This document shows positions 25,130 through 35,045 of a DNA stretch of 64,000 nucleotides, piece after piece (position 1 is the first letter of the stretch; each line of letters starts with the position of its first letter). The notes below the pieces were generated by a model. That model was not told the DNA's origin and made no database searches. It saw only the letters and a list, made by a program, of their open reading frames with translations. The translations under genes were made by a program, and so were the position numbers. Source of the DNA: Streptococcus alactolyticus (GTDB taxonomy: Bacteria > Bacillota > Bacilli > Lactobacillales > Streptococcaceae); NCBI RefSeq assembly GCF_012277075.1, contig NZ_JAAXMT010000008.1:62001-126000 (forward strand), read 5' to 3'.

Positions 25130-27811
25130 ATGGCTGAAACAAACAATGCAGAAGTAAAGACAAATGAGTTGAGCGCTGAAGAATTGGCACAACAATACAC
25201 AGGTTCTTTAGTTGAAAAAGCGCTTGAAGCTGAACGTATTTATGCGACTTACTCACAAGAACAAGTTGACAAAATTGTAGCAGCGATGGCACTTGCAGGT
25301 TCAGAAGCATCTTTGGAACTTGCAAAAGAAGCACACGAAGAAACTGGTCGTGGTGTTGTTGAAGATAAAGATACCAAAAACCACTTTGCAACTGAGTACG
25401 TTTACGAACGTATCAAAAATGAAAAAACAGTTGGTATCATTGGGGAAGACAAGGTTGCAGGCAGCATCCAAATTGCAGCTCCTCTAGGTGTTTTGGCAGG
25501 GATTGTTCCAACAACTAACCCAACATCAACAACAATGTTCAAAATTTTGGTGGCTTTGAAAACACGTAACGCTATCGTGTTTGCCTTCCACCCACAAGCT
25601 CAAAAATGTTCAGCTCATGCGGCAAAAATTTTATACGATGCAGCCGTTAAAGCAGGGGCTCCTGAAAACATTGTTCAATGGATTGAAACACCATCACTTG
25701 CGAACACATCAGCTCTTATCCAAAACAAAAACATTGCGTCAATCTTGGCTACTGGTGGACCTGGTATGGTTAATGCAGCCCTTAAATCAGGAAACCCATC
25801 AATGGGTGTAGGTGCAGGTAACGGTGCTGTTTACGTTGATTCAACTGCTGATATTGACCGTGCGGTTGAAGATTTGTTGATGTCTAAACGTTTTGACAAT
25901 GGTATGATTTGTGCTACTGAAAACTCAGCGGTTGTTGCTGCAGACATCTACGATACATGGATGCAAAAAATGCAAGAAAAAGGGGCATACCTTGTTCCTA
26001 AATCAGACTACAAGAAAATTGAAGACTTCGTCTTTAACGCTAACCACGGTGTAAACGGACCAGTTGCCGGAATGCCTGCAACTTGGATTTGTGAAAAAGC
26101 AGGTGTGGCTCTTCCAGAAGGCAAAGATGTTCTCTTGTTCGAACTTGACAAAGCTAACATAGGTGAAAAGCTATCATCAGAAAAACTTTCTCCACTTCTT
26201 TCAGTTTACAAAGCAGAAACACGCGAAGAAGGTATCGAAATTGTATCAGCTCTTCTTGACTATCAGGGTGCTGGGCACAACGTTGGCATCCAAATCGGTT
26301 CTCAAGCAGATCCATTTGTAGCTGTCTATGGAGACGCTGTGAAAGCTTCACGTGTATTGGTTAACCAACCAGACTCAGTTGGTGGTATCGGTGATGTTTA
26401 CACTGACGCACTTAAAGCTAGCTTGACATTAGGAACAGGATCATGGGGGAAAAATTCATTGTCACACAACCTTTCAACTGGCGATCTCCTCAATATTAAA
26501 ACGGTTGCTAAACGTCGTAACCGTCCACAATGGATTCGCTTACCAGAAAAAACTTACTATGAAAAGAATGCTATTTCATACTTGCAAGATGAGTATGAGC
26601 CAATGAAACGCGCGTTGATCGTTGCTGACCCAGGAATGGTTCAATTTGGTTTCGTTGATACTGTTTATGCCCAATTGGCACTTCGTGATGAAAAAGTAGA
26701 AACATCACTTTACGGAACAATCAAACCAGACCCAACACTTGGTCAAACTATTGAAATTGCAAAACAAATGCGCGAATTCAAACCAGATACTGTTATTGCT
26801 ATCGGTGGTGGATCTGCCATTGACGCTTCTAAAATTGCCCGCTTGATTTACGAAGTATCTCTTGACCGTGGTGCTGAATTCCTTGATAGCTACGATGCAG
26901 TGAGCGAATTCTTCCTAGAATTGCAACAAAAATTCATCGATATCCGTAAACGTATCGTGAAATTCAAACACCAAACAGCAACACGTCTATTCTGTATCCC
27001 AACAACTTCAGGTACAGGTGCTGAAATCACACCATTTGCTGTTATCACAGATGATTACACTCACGTGAAATACCCACTTGCTGACTATGAATTGGTACCA
27101 CAAGTTGCCATTGTTGACCCAGAATTCGTTATGACTGTGCCAAAACGTACAGCAGCTTGGTCAGGTCTTGATGCGTTGTCACACGCCCTTGAATCTTACG
27201 TATCTGTTATGGCTTCTGACTTCACACGTCCATGGTCACTTGAAGCAATCAAATTGATTATGGAAAACCTTGAAGATGCTTATAACTACGATCCTAAGAA
27301 CCCAACGCTTCGTGGTGAAAAAGCGAAAGAAAACATGCACTACGCAGCAGCGATTGCAGGTATGGCGTTTGGTAATGCCTTCCTAGGTATCAATCACTCA
27401 CTTGCTCACAAAACAGGTGGTGAGTTCGGCCTTCCACACGGTCTAGCTATCTCTATCGCAATGCAACATGTTATCCGCTACAACGGGGTAACTGGTAATG
27501 TGAAACGCTCTGTTTACCCACGTTACGAAGAGTACCGTGCACAACAAGACTACGCAAACATTGCTCGTTACATCGGTCTAGAAGGTAAAGACGATGCTGA
27601 ATTGGTAGAAGCACTTTGCCAACGTATTGACCAGTTGATGCGTGCTGTTGATGTTGAGCCATCACTTTCTGCAAACGGCGTAACCAAAGAAGCCTTTGAC
27701 GCTGCAGTAGATCGTTTGGCAAGCTTGGCTTATGATGACCAATGTACACCAGCTAACCCACGTCAACCATACATCTCAGAATTGAAACAACTTTTGATTG
27801 ACATGTTCTAA
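25130..27811 (+). CDS. adhE: Bifunctional acetaldehyde-CoA/alcohol dehydrogenase
   Basis: Reduces acetyl-CoA to acetaldehyde and then to ethanol, regenerating two NAD+ in fermentation; forms spirosomes. 893 residues. The N-terminal half is a CoA-acylating aldehyde dehydrogenase with the catalytic Cys in FDNGMICATENS (about residue 260). The C-terminal half is an iron-dependent alcohol dehydrogenase with GGGSAIDASK, TSGTGAEITPF and the iron-ligand His motifs in GINHSLAHKTGGEFGLPHG (about residues 750-768). AAAGGAGG lies before the ATG. A Rex-like operator suggests NADH control. Confidence 0.96.
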   Translation: MAETNNAEVKTNELSAEELAQQYTGSLVEKALEAERIYATYSQEQVDKIVAAMALAGSEASLELAKEAHEETGRGVVEDKDTKNHFATEYVYERIKNEKTVGIIGEDKVAGSIQIAAPLGVLAGIVPTTNPTSTTMFKILVALKTRNAIVFAFHPQAQKCSAHAAKILYDAAVKAGAPENIVQWIETPSLANTSALIQNKNIASILATGGPGMVNAALKSGNPSMGVGAGNGAVYVDSTADIDRAVEDLLMSKRFDNGMICATENSAVVAADIYDTWMQKMQEKGAYLVPKSDYKKIEDFVFNANHGVNGPVAGMPATWICEKAGVALPEGKDVLLFELDKANIGEKLSSEKLSPLLSVYKAETREEGIEIVSALLDYQGAGHNVGIQIGSQADPFVAVYGDAVKASRVLVNQPDSVGGIGDVYTDALKASLTLGTGSWGKNSLSHNLSTGDLLNIKTVAKRRNRPQWIRLPEKTYYEKNAISYLQDEYEPMKRALIVADPGMVQFGFVDTVYAQLALRDEKVETSLYGTIKPDPTLGQTIEIAKQMREFKPDTVIAIGGGSAIDASKIARLIYEVSLDRGAEFLDSYDAVSEFFLELQQKFIDIRKRIVKFKHQTATRLFCIPTTSGTGAEITPFAVITDDYTHVKYPLADYELVPQVAIVDPEFVMTVPKRTAAWSGLDALSHALESYVSVMASDFTRPWSLEAIKLIMENLEDAYNYDPKNPTLRGEKAKENMHYAAAIAGMAFGNAFLGINHSLAHKTGGEFGLPHGLAISIAMQHVIRYNGVTGNVKRSVYPRYEEYRAQQDYANIARYIGLEGKDDAELVEALCQRIDQLMRAVDVEPSLSANGVTKEAFDAAVDRLASLAYDDQCTPANPRQPYISELKQLLIDMF

Positions 27812-27840
27812 TGTCGGTTGTTTAAAGCCGTCTATAAATG

Positions 27841-27870
27841 AAGCCTCCCATGTTTTTTTGGGAGGCTTTT
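27841..27870 (+). terminator. Terminator after adhE
   Basis: AAGCCTCCCA / TGGGAGGCTT, a perfect 10-bp stem with an 8-base loop and a T-run. Confidence 0.85.
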
Positions 27871-27930
27871 ATGATACAATGGGTAAAGATATGTTAGAAA
27901 CTGTTTTTAAGAAAGGTTGGTCACAAAAAG

Positions 27931-28161
27931 ATGATTGGGTCATTGATAGTTGGTGCCTTGATTGGTATGATTGCTGGTAGCATTACAAATAGAGGGGAAT
28001 CCATGGGTTGTATCTACCGCATTTTTGCTGGTTTGGTTGGTTCTTATGTTGGTCAAACCTTATTTGGTTACTGGGGACCTTCTCTAGCAGGCATGGCAAT
28101 CTTACCTTCGGTTTTAGGGGCTATTATTGTTATTGCTGTTGTGGATTTGTTATTTAGATAA
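27931..28161 (+). CDS. GlsB/YeaQ/YmgE-type small membrane stress protein
   Basis: 76 residues, almost entirely hydrophobic, with three membrane segments and the glycine-rich family pattern (IGSLIVGALIGMIAGSITNRGESMGCIYRIFAGLVGSYVGQ). The family is linked to envelope and general stress, with unknown biochemistry. The ribosome-binding site (AGAAAGG, about 27911-27917) is somewhat far from the ATG. Bounded by terminators on both sides. Confidence 0.75.
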   Translation: MIGSLIVGALIGMIAGSITNRGESMGCIYRIFAGLVGSYVGQTLFGYWGPSLAGMAILPSVLGAIIVIAVVDLLFR

Positions 28162-28168
28162 ACACTAT

Positions 28169-28203
28169 AAGAGGTTGGGGTAGCGCTATCCTAGCCTCTT
28201 TTT
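28169..28203 (+). terminator. Terminator after the small membrane protein
   Basis: AAGAGG...CCTCTT with further pairing inside and a T-run. Confidence 0.7.
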
Positions 28204-28241
28204 GAAAAATTGACGATAAGAGTCTGAAATTTCTGTTTAAT

Positions 28242-28252
28242 TATGATAAAAT
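28242..28252 (+). promoter_or_regulatory. pnp promoter, extended -10
   Basis: TATGATAAAAT contains TG-N-TAAAAT (TAAAAT 28247-28252), about 110 bases before pnp. The remaining leader may fold; PNPase mRNAs are often autoregulated. Confidence 0.4.
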
Positions 28253-28364
28253 AATAGGGATACGTAGTTTTATGCAAAGACGAGTTTGTAAGATTGTTGG
28301 CTTTTACAGGTTGGTTTTTGTAGAAAACGGGCGTATCAAAATAAAGGTTTTATGAGGAATAATC

Positions 28365-30497
28365 ATGTCAAAACAAACTTTTCAAACGACTTTTGCGGGG
28401 AAACCCCTTGTAGTTGAAATTGGACAAGTAGCCAAACAAGCCAACGGTGCCGTTGTGGTACGCTATGGTGAATCAACCGTTCTTAGCGCTGCGGTCATGT
28501 CTAAGAAGATGTCTATGGGGGATTTCTTCCCACTTCAAGTTAACTACGAAGAAAAAATGTACGCTGCTGGGAAATTTCCAGGTGGTTTCAACAAACGCGA
28601 AGGGCGTCCGACAACAGATGCCACTTTAACGGCCCGCTTGATCGACCGTCCTATTCGTCCTATGTTTGCAGAAGGTTTTCGGAACGAAGTCCAAGTGATT
28701 AACACCGTTTTGTCTTACGATGAAAATGCTAGCGCTCCAATGGCAGCCATGTTTGGCAGCTCGCTTGCCTTGTCTATCTCAGACATCCCATTTAATGGCC
28801 CAATCGCTGGCGTGCAAGTGGCTTATATCGACGGTGACTTTATCATCAATCCAACAGCCGAACAAAAAGAGCTTTCTCTTCTGGAATTGACTGTTGCAGG
28901 GACCAAAGATGCCATCAACATGGTAGAATCAGGCGCCAAAGAATTGTCAGAAGATATCATGTTGGAAGCCCTTCTTAAAGGACACGAAGCTGTACGTGAA
29001 TTGATTGCCTTCCAAGAAGAAATCGTGGCAGCAGTTGGTAAAGAAAAAGCTGAGGTGGAATTGTTGCAAGTGGACGCTGACTTGCAAGTTGAAATTATTG
29101 CTGCCTACAATACTGACTTGCAAAAAGCGGTGCAAGTGGAAGAGAAAAAAGCGCGTGAAGCCGCAACAGAAGCTGTCAAAGAAGAAGTCAGAGCCGTTTA
29201 TGAAGAACGCTACGCTGAGGATGAAAACTTTGAAACCATCATGCGTGACGTGGCTGAAATCCTTGAACAAATGGAACACGCTGAAGTCCGCCGCTTGATT
29301 ACCGAAGATAAAATTCGTCCTGACGGTCGTCGTGTGGATGAAATTCGTCCTTTGGATGCTGAAATTGATTTCTTGCCAAAAGTGCATGGTTCAGGGCTTT
29401 TCACTCGTGGGCAAACCCAAGCTTTGTCTGTCTTGACCCTTGCTCCAATGGGAGAAACTCAAATTGTAGATGGTCTTGACCCAGAATACAAAAAACGCTT
29501 CTTGCACCACTACAATTTCCCACAATATTCGGTGGGTGAAACGGGACGTTATGGGGCTCCAGGCCGTCGTGAAATTGGTCACGGTGCACTTGGCGAACGT
29601 GCGCTTGCCCAAGTTCTTCCTAGCTTAGAAGAATTCCCATACGCGATTCGCCTTGTTGCCGAAGTCTTGGAATCAAATGGGTCATCATCACAAGCATCAA
29701 TTTGTGCGGGAACCTTGGCGCTTATGGCAGGTGGTGTGCCAATCAAAGCTCCTGTTGCAGGGATTGCCATGGGTTTGATTTCTGACGGTAGCAACTACAC
29801 TATTTTGACGGACATTCAAGGTCTTGAGGACCACTTTGGTGACATGGACTTTAAAGTGGCGGGAACTCGCGAAGGGATTACGGCCCTTCAAATGGATATC
29901 AAGATTGAAGGCATTACCCCACAAATCTTGCAAGAGGCCCTTGCTCAAGCGAAAAAAGCGCGTTTTGAAATCCTTGACTTGATTGAGGCAACTATTCCAG
30001 AACCACGTGCTCAATTAGCACCAACTGCACCAAAAATTGATACCATTAAGATTGATGTGGATAAAATCAAGGTGGTTATCGGTAAAGGTGGCGAAACTAT
30101 TGATAAAATCATCGAAGAAACAGGTGTTAAGATTGACATTGACGAAGATGGAAATGTATCGATCTTCTCTTCAGACCAAGCAGCTATTGACCGTGCCAAA
30201 GAGATTATTGCTGGTTTGGTGCGTGAAGCCAAGGTCGGTGAAGTTTACCGTGGCAAGGTGGTTCGTATTGAAAAATTCGGCGCCTTTGTCAACCTCTTTG
30301 ACAAGACAGATGCCCTTGTTCACATTTCAGAAATCTCATGGACTCGCACGGCAAATGTGGCAGATGTCCTAGAAGTCGGTGAAGAAGTTGACGTCAAAGT
30401 CATCAAAGTTGACGACAAAGGACGTGTGGATGCTTCGATGAAAGCCCTCTTGCCACGCCCAAAACGTGTTGAGCGTACACCAAAAGAAACAGACTAA
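28365..30497 (+). CDS. pnp: Polyribonucleotide nucleotidyltransferase (PNPase)
   Basis: Phosphorolytic 3'-5' exoribonuclease of mRNA turnover. 710 residues: two RNase PH domains joined by a helical segment (about residues 225-320, rich in Glu/Lys/Ala), then a KH domain ([23 protein letters not shown], about 564-586) and an S1 domain ([21 protein letters not shown], about 624-644). GAGGAATAATC precedes the ATG. Followed by the sseB-like/cysE/cysS genes as in other streptococci. Confidence 0.96.
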   Translation: MSKQTFQTTFAGKPLVVEIGQVAKQANGAVVVRYGESTVLSAAVMSKKMSMGDFFPLQVNYEEKMYAAGKFPGGFNKREGRPTTDATLTARLIDRPIRPMFAEGFRNEVQVINTVLSYDENASAPMAAMFGSSLALSISDIPFNGPIAGVQVAYIDGDFIINPTAEQKELSLLELTVAGTKDAINMVESGAKELSEDIMLEALLKGHEAVRELIAFQEEIVAAVGKEKAEVELLQVDADLQVEIIAAYNTDLQKAVQVEEKKAREAATEAVKEEVRAVYEERYAEDENFETIMRDVAEILEQMEHAEVRRLITEDKIRPDGRRVDEIRPLDAEIDFLPKVHGSGLFTRGQTQALSVLTLAPMGETQIVDGLDPEYKKRFLHHYNFPQYSVGETGRYGAPGRREIGHGALGERALAQVLPSLEEFPYAIRLVAEVLESNGSSSQASICAGTLALMAGGVPIKAPVAGIAMGLISDGSNYTILTDIQGLEDHFGDMDFKVAGTREGITALQMDIKIEGITPQILQEALAQAKKARFEILDLIEATIPEPRAQLAPTAPKIDTIKIDVDKIKVVIGKGGETIDKIIEETGVKIDIDEDGNVSIFSSDQAAIDRAKEIIAGLVREAKVGEVYRGKVVRIEKFGAFVNLFDKTDALVHISEISWTRTANVADVLEVGEEVDVKVIKVDDKGRVDASMKALLPRPKRVERTPKETD

Positions 30498-30569
30498 AAA
30501 AGAAGGAATAGTGGCTTTATCCAAGCTCTCTGACAAAGAGGTCGTGGATAATCCATTTTGGATAGAAAT

Positions 30570-31319
30570 ATGACAAATCAAAATGAACTGGACTTGCGTT
30601 TGCGTGCTTTTGTCAACGCACCAGATAACTTTTTAGATAGCGTTGCTTTAGTCAATGCTTTACACAATACTCCAGTATTGGCGAGCAAAGAGCCTTATGC
30701 CGTTGAGGTAGAAGGGCAAAAAGTCACTCCAGTCTTTACAGATCAAGAGGATCTAGAAACTTTTAAACAAGACCAAGCCAGTGCTAGAGAACAAGAGTGG
30801 GTGGAACGCCTAACCATTGACATTTTAAGAGAAGTAATTGAAAAAGGCTTGTACGGTATTGTCTTTAACTTGAAAAAATCAGGTGATTTTGGCAATTCAA
30901 CCATTTTCAAGAGCAGCGAATTCATTCAATTTTTAAATGCTTACACCACGATTTTAAACAAGCTCATGGGGGATGACAATCTCGCTGCGGATGTGCTTGA
31001 TAAGTTCTATCTGGTGCCAGCTTTTGTGCATCCACGTGATGACGAAAGCTTTGACCGTATGTTCCCAACCATGTCAACACCTGACGGGGAAAGCTACGTG
31101 CCTGCCTTTTCAAACCTGCAAAGTTTTGCAAAATGGTATAACCACGATGAGTTTGGTTTGCCTTTCCGTAAAGCACAGGGCAGCATTTTGGTTTGGAATT
31201 TAGCGGAAATTTACCAGCCAGGACATGGTGAAAACGATATTGACGAAACGGTTGGTGTGGTGATCAATCCGTTTGACGAACAACAAATTTTAGTGAATTG
31301 GTCAGAAATTGATGAGTAA
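30570..31319 (+). CDS. SseB-domain protein
   Basis: 249 residues. The N-terminal part (VALVNALHNTPVLASKEPYAV...VTPVFTDQEDLETF) has the SseB N-terminal domain pattern; the rest is not recognised. No catalytic motif is visible and the function is unknown. It sits between pnp and cysE, 12 bases before cysE. The start at 30570 lacks a strong ribosome-binding site and follows a small hairpin (ATCCA/TGGAT). The in-frame alternative at 30558 is no better. Confidence 0.7.
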   Translation: MTNQNELDLRLRAFVNAPDNFLDSVALVNALHNTPVLASKEPYAVEVEGQKVTPVFTDQEDLETFKQDQASAREQEWVERLTIDILREVIEKGLYGIVFNLKKSGDFGNSTIFKSSEFIQFLNAYTTILNKLMGDDNLAADVLDKFYLVPAFVHPRDDESFDRMFPTMSTPDGESYVPAFSNLQSFAKWYNHDEFGLPFRKAQGSILVWNLAEIYQPGHGENDIDETVGVVINPFDEQQILVNWSEIDE

Positions 31320-31331
31320 AGGAGAGTGTCT

Positions 31332-31949
31332 ATGGGTTGGTGGAAAGAAACAATTGAAATCGTTAAGAAGAATGATCCAGCAGCTCGTAACTCTCTGGAA
31401 ATTATCTTAACGTATCCTGGTATAAAAGCTTTAGCGGCCCATCGCTTATCCCATTTTTTGTGGCAACACGGCTTTAAATTGTTGGCGCGGATGCACAGTC
31501 AGTTTTGGCGTTTTTGGACGCAAATTGAAATTCATCCTGGTGCTGAAATTGCTGAGGGCGTTTTTATTGACCATGGTTCAGGGCTTGTCGTTGGGGAAAC
31601 GGCCATTGTTGAAAAAGGTGTTATGCTGTACCATGGTGTTACCCTTGGTGGTACGGGAAAAGACGTTGGTAAACGCCACCCAACCGTGCGTGAGGGAGCC
31701 CTAGTGTCCGCCCACGCCCAAGTGATTGGTCCTATAGAAATCGGAAAAAATGCGAAAGTCGGTGCGGCTGCTGTTGTGGTTTCAGATGTGCCAGCAGATG
31801 TGACCGTTGTTGGGGTGCCAGCAAAAGTGGTGCGTGTTCACGGGAAAAAAGACGAAACGATTATTCACGATATGGAAGAAAATCGCGAATACTACACGTC
31901 TAAGTTGGAAGAAGCCCGTTATCAAAGCTTGCATTCGTCAAAACTTTAG
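31332..31949 (+). CDS. cysE: Serine O-acetyltransferase
   Basis: Makes O-acetylserine from serine and acetyl-CoA, the first step of cysteine synthesis. 205 residues: an N-terminal helical domain, then left-handed hexapeptide repeats with the active-site His in GLVVGETAIVEKGVMLYHGVTLGGTGKDVGKRHPTV. AAAGGAG is 6 bases before 31332; the upstream in-frame GTG at 31326 is too close to it. Next to cysS, so cysteine synthesis and its charging onto tRNA are coupled in one operon. Confidence 0.92.
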   Translation: MGWWKETIEIVKKNDPAARNSLEIILTYPGIKALAAHRLSHFLWQHGFKLLARMHSQFWRFWTQIEIHPGAEIAEGVFIDHGSGLVVGETAIVEKGVMLYHGVTLGGTGKDVGKRHPTVREGALVSAHAQVIGPIEIGKNAKVGAAAVVVSDVPADVTVVGVPAKVVRVHGKKDETIIHDMEENREYYTSKLEEARYQSLHSSKL

Positions 31950-31974
31950 ACCAAACGACAAGTGGAGAAAAAAG

Positions 31975-33321
31975 ATGACAATTAAGATTTATGATACAAT
32001 GACTCGAAGTTTGCGTGAATTTGTGCCCATAACCGAAAATACGGTTAATATGTACGTCTGCGGACCAACGGTTTACAATTACATTCACATTGGAAATGCA
32101 CGTAGCGTGGTGGCTTTTGATACTATTCGCCGCTATTTTGAATACCGTGGCTACAAGGTCAACTACATTTCTAATTTCACGGATGTGGATGATAAAATCA
32201 TCAAAGGTGCGGCTGAAGCTGGTATGGATACCAAGGCTTTTTCAGACAAATTCATCGCTGCTTTCTTGGAAGATGTGAAACAACTAGGCGTCAAGCCTGC
32301 TACTAAAAATCCACGTGTTATTGATTACATGGACGAGATTATTGATTTTGTCAGTGTTTTGATAGATAAGGGATTTGCCTATGAGGTTGGTGGCGACGTG
32401 TATTTCCGTGTAGCCAAAAGCCATAATTATGCTAAACTGGCCAACAAAACCCTAGCTGATTTGGAAGTGGGGGCCAGTGGTCGTGTGGACGGCGAAGGCG
32501 ATATTAAGGAAAATCCGTTGGATTTTGCGCTTTGGAAGGCAGCCAAACCTGGCGACGTGTCTTGGCAAAGTCCTTGGGGTGAGGGGCGTCCTGGTTGGCA
32601 TATTGAATGCTCGGTTATGGCGACAACCCTTCTTGGCGATACCATTGATATTCATGGTGGGGGAGCCGATTTGGAATTTCCGCACCATACCAATGAAATT
32701 GCCCAATCAGAAGCCAAGACTGGCAAGACCTTTGCAAACTACTGGATGCACAACGGTTTTGTCAATGTGGACAATGAAAAAATGTCAAAATCGCTGGGTA
32801 ATTTTGTGACAGTCCACGATATGTTGAAAACAGTGGACGGGCAAGTGTTGCGTTTCTTCCTTGCCACCCAACAATACCGCAAACCTATCAATTTCACAGA
32901 AAAAGCCGTGCATGACGCTTCTGTCAATTTGAAATATTTGAAAAATACGTATACCTTGCCTCTAGGTCAAGCAGTTGATTCAGCTGAATTGGCGGCTTTC
33001 AAGGCTGATTTTGAAGCGGCTATGGACGATGATTTCAACACCGCAAATGGTATCACTGTTGTCTTTGACATGGCAAAATGGATTAACTCAGGCAATTATG
33101 ACCAAGCGGTTAAGGATACTTTTGCGGCTATGCTGGCTGTCTTTGGTATTGTCTTTGAAGAAGAAGTCTTGGATGCGGATATCGAAGCCTTGATTGAAAA
33201 ACGCCAAGAAGCGCGTGCCAACAGAGATTTTGCGACTGCCGATGCCATTCGTGACCAATTGGCCGCACAAGGTATCAAACTGCTAGATACCAAAGATGGG
33301 GTGAGGTGGACACGTGACTAA
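31975..33321 (+). CDS. cysS: Cysteinyl-tRNA synthetase
   Basis: Charges tRNA-Cys. Start 31975 follows GTGGAG and gives 448 residues; the frame is open far upstream over cysE, which is only a shadow. Class I signatures are the HIGH-like CGPTVYNYIHIGNARS and KMSKSLGN. The zinc ligands (Cys in CGPTVYN, Cys/His in WHIECSVM and HHTNEIAQSE) are present. It overlaps mrnC by 8 bases. Confidence 0.95.
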   Translation: MTIKIYDTMTRSLREFVPITENTVNMYVCGPTVYNYIHIGNARSVVAFDTIRRYFEYRGYKVNYISNFTDVDDKIIKGAAEAGMDTKAFSDKFIAAFLEDVKQLGVKPATKNPRVIDYMDEIIDFVSVLIDKGFAYEVGGDVYFRVAKSHNYAKLANKTLADLEVGASGRVDGEGDIKENPLDFALWKAAKPGDVSWQSPWGEGRPGWHIECSVMATTLLGDTIDIHGGGADLEFPHHTNEIAQSEAKTGKTFANYWMHNGFVNVDNEKMSKSLGNFVTVHDMLKTVDGQVLRFFLATQQYRKPINFTEKAVHDASVNLKYLKNTYTLPLGQAVDSAELAAFKADFEAAMDDDFNTANGITVVFDMAKWINSGNYDQAVKDTFAAMLAVFGIVFEEEVLDADIEALIEKRQEARANRDFATADAIRDQLAAQGIKLLDTKDGVRWTRD

Positions 33322-33712
33322 GGTAGATGTCAATCTCATCAACGGTATTGCCCTAGCTTTTGAAGGCGATGCGGTTTATTCCATGTACATTCGCAAGCAC
33401 TTGATTTTTCAAGGCTTAACCAAACCCAATCAATTGCACCGCAAGGCAACTAAGTACGTGTCTGCCAAAGCCCAAGCTTACCTTATCAATCTGATGCTAG
33501 AAGCGCAGCTATTGACCGAAAAAGAAGAAGATATCTACAAACGCGGTCGCAACACCAACAGTCACACCAAAGCAAAAAATGCGGACGTTGTGACTTATCG
33601 GATGTCAACAGGTTTTGAAGCCGTGATGGGCTATCTGCACATGACAGACCAAATTGAGCGTCTGGAAGAGCTCATTGATTGGTGCATTCAAACAATTGAA
33701 AACGAGAATTGA
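33314..33712 (+). CDS. mrnC: Mini-ribonuclease III
   Basis: 132-residue RNase III catalytic domain without a dsRNA-binding domain; matures 23S rRNA ends in Firmicutes. Conserved NGIALAFEGDAVYSMYIRKHLI contains the acidic metal ligands. It uses a GTG start overlapping the cysS stop by 8 bases, so translation is coupled. The cysS-mrnC pairing is typical. Confidence 0.9.
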   Translation: MTKVDVNLINGIALAFEGDAVYSMYIRKHLIFQGLTKPNQLHRKATKYVSAKAQAYLINLMLEAQLLTEKEEDIYKRGRNTNSHTKAKNADVVTYRMSTGFEAVMGYLHMTDQIERLEELIDWCIQTIENEN

Positions 33713-33784
33713 GATAAAAGATTAGTCTTGGTCAGTCAAAGCGAGGCTAATCTTTCTTTGTGTCTTTTGACTAATGAGGTGACG

Positions 33785-34356
33785 ATGAAAAATCGGGTGT
33801 TATCAGAATTTACAGACCAAAAAATCAAGACCGTTATGCTGGACTTGTTGCTAGAAAAGCCCTACTCCAAAATCAGAATAACGGATATCACAACTCTGGC
33901 CAATATCAATCGAACAACTTTTTGTTTGTTTTACCAGTCAAAAGAGGAGTTGGTTCAGTGCATTTGCGAGGACTACCTCACTCAGTATGGGCAGGAACTG
34001 AAAGAATCCTTGGAAACGGGAAATTTAGATTTGACACTTGTGGTGCGTTATTTTGACAATTTACCCAAGCAAAAAGACTTGCTCAAAGTGATTTTTCGCT
34101 GGATTTTCCCAAATACCATCCTGACAGGGAAATGCAAGCCACGATTGAAAAGGTTATTTTGGATATTTTTTCGCACAAGTACCCTCATGTGCCACAGTAT
34201 CGGCTTCATTACTTTGAGACCTTATTTGCGGCAAACACCTTAGCCACGATTAAATGGCAATTGACCAAGCCTGATGAATGTTCGGTTGAAGAAGTAGCTG
34301 CTATGATTCAGCTTGCCATGACCAGCGGTTTGGAAAGTATTTTACTCGACAAATAA
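33785..34356 (+). pseudogene. TetR-family regulator with a frameshift in a T homopolymer
   Basis: The N-terminal frame starts at 33785 behind GAGGTG and carries a TetR helix-turn-helix (SKIRITDITTLANINRTTFCLFYQSKEELV). Around 34092-34096 the sense passes to the +1 frame, which continues ...YHPDREMQATIEKVILDIFSHKYPHVPQYRLHYFETLFAANT to a stop at 34354-34356. Adding one T to the run of five would join them into one 190-residue protein (VIFSLDFPKYHPDRE). It precedes an FMN-reductase gene with a nonsense codon, which it presumably controlled. Either a real pseudogene or a homopolymer sequencing error. Confidence 0.8.
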
Positions 34357-34426
34357 TGATTTTTGTCTTTGACTTTGTAAATTGATGCGATAGACTGCTA
34401 AAAAACGAAAGAAAAGGAGTCACATT

Positions 34427-34984
34427 ATGGTTAAACTTGTCTTTATCGTTGGATCACTACGTAAAGGATCGTTTAATGAACAATTAGCGAAAAAAGTAGA
34501 AAGTCTATTGCCAAAACACGTGGACGTTTCATATCTTAGTGTTGATTTACCTTTAATGAACCAAGATTTAGAAATCCCAGTCTTACCAGAAATCTAAGCT
34601 ATTCGCGATCAAGTGATGGCAGCAGATGCCCTTTGGATTTTCACGCCAGCTTATAACCATGCTATTCCAGGAAGCTTGAAAAATGCTTTGGATTGGTTGA
34701 GCCGTTCTTTGGATTTGTCTGACTTGCGTGGACCATCGGCCTTGCAAGATAAATTTGTCACAGCTTCTTGTGTGGCTAACGGACAATCTCCAGAAGATGT
34801 CTTTGAACAACTCATCCCTTTGTTGAATTGGCTTAGAACACGCGTGGTGGAACCTTTCACAGGTGTTCCAATTAACCCAGAAGCTTGGGGAGATAACAAA
34901 CTCGTTGTTTCTGATGATGTTGTAAACCAATTAGAAACCCAAATCAAAAACCTTCTTGCTGCGATATCAGCAGATGACAAGTAA
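34427..34984 (+). pseudogene. NADPH-dependent FMN reductase with an in-frame stop
   Basis: The start (ATG 34427, AAAAGGAG upstream) reads MVKLVFIVGSLRKGSFNEQLAKK..., clearly paralogous to the reductase at 21118-21663. The frame hits TAA at 34595-34597, after 56 codons, then continues unchanged to TAA at 34982-34984 with the flavin-site motif TPAYNHAIPGSLKNALDWLSR. A single C-to-T change at 34595 (CAA to TAA) explains it; repaired length 185 residues. Re-initiation downstream would lose the nucleotide-binding loop, so the product is probably inactive. Confidence 0.85.
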
Positions 34985-35000
34985 GCTACTAAATAAACTG

Positions 35001-35029
35001 AGCCAGTTCTCGTATGAGGACTGGCTTTC
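35001..35029 (+). terminator. Terminator after the reductase pseudogene
   Basis: AGCCAGT (35001-35007) pairs with ACTGGCT (35020-35026), then TTTCG. The T-tract is short, so termination may be weak. Confidence 0.55.
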
Positions 35030-35030
35030 G

Positions 35031-35039
35031 TGTTATAAT
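35031..35039 (+). promoter_or_regulatory. rlmB promoter, extended -10 next to the start codon
   Basis: TGTTATAAT (TATAAT 35034-35039) ends 6 bases before the ATG at 35046. Transcription would start at or very near the A of the ATG, giving a leaderless mRNA. Confidence 0.5.
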
Positions 35040-35045
35040 AGTCCT

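Noticed and set aside
25104..25391. Antisense frames over adhE, pnp, polC and cysS
   Set aside because: They are shadows of strongly coding strands, with no ribosome-binding sites and no recognisable domains.
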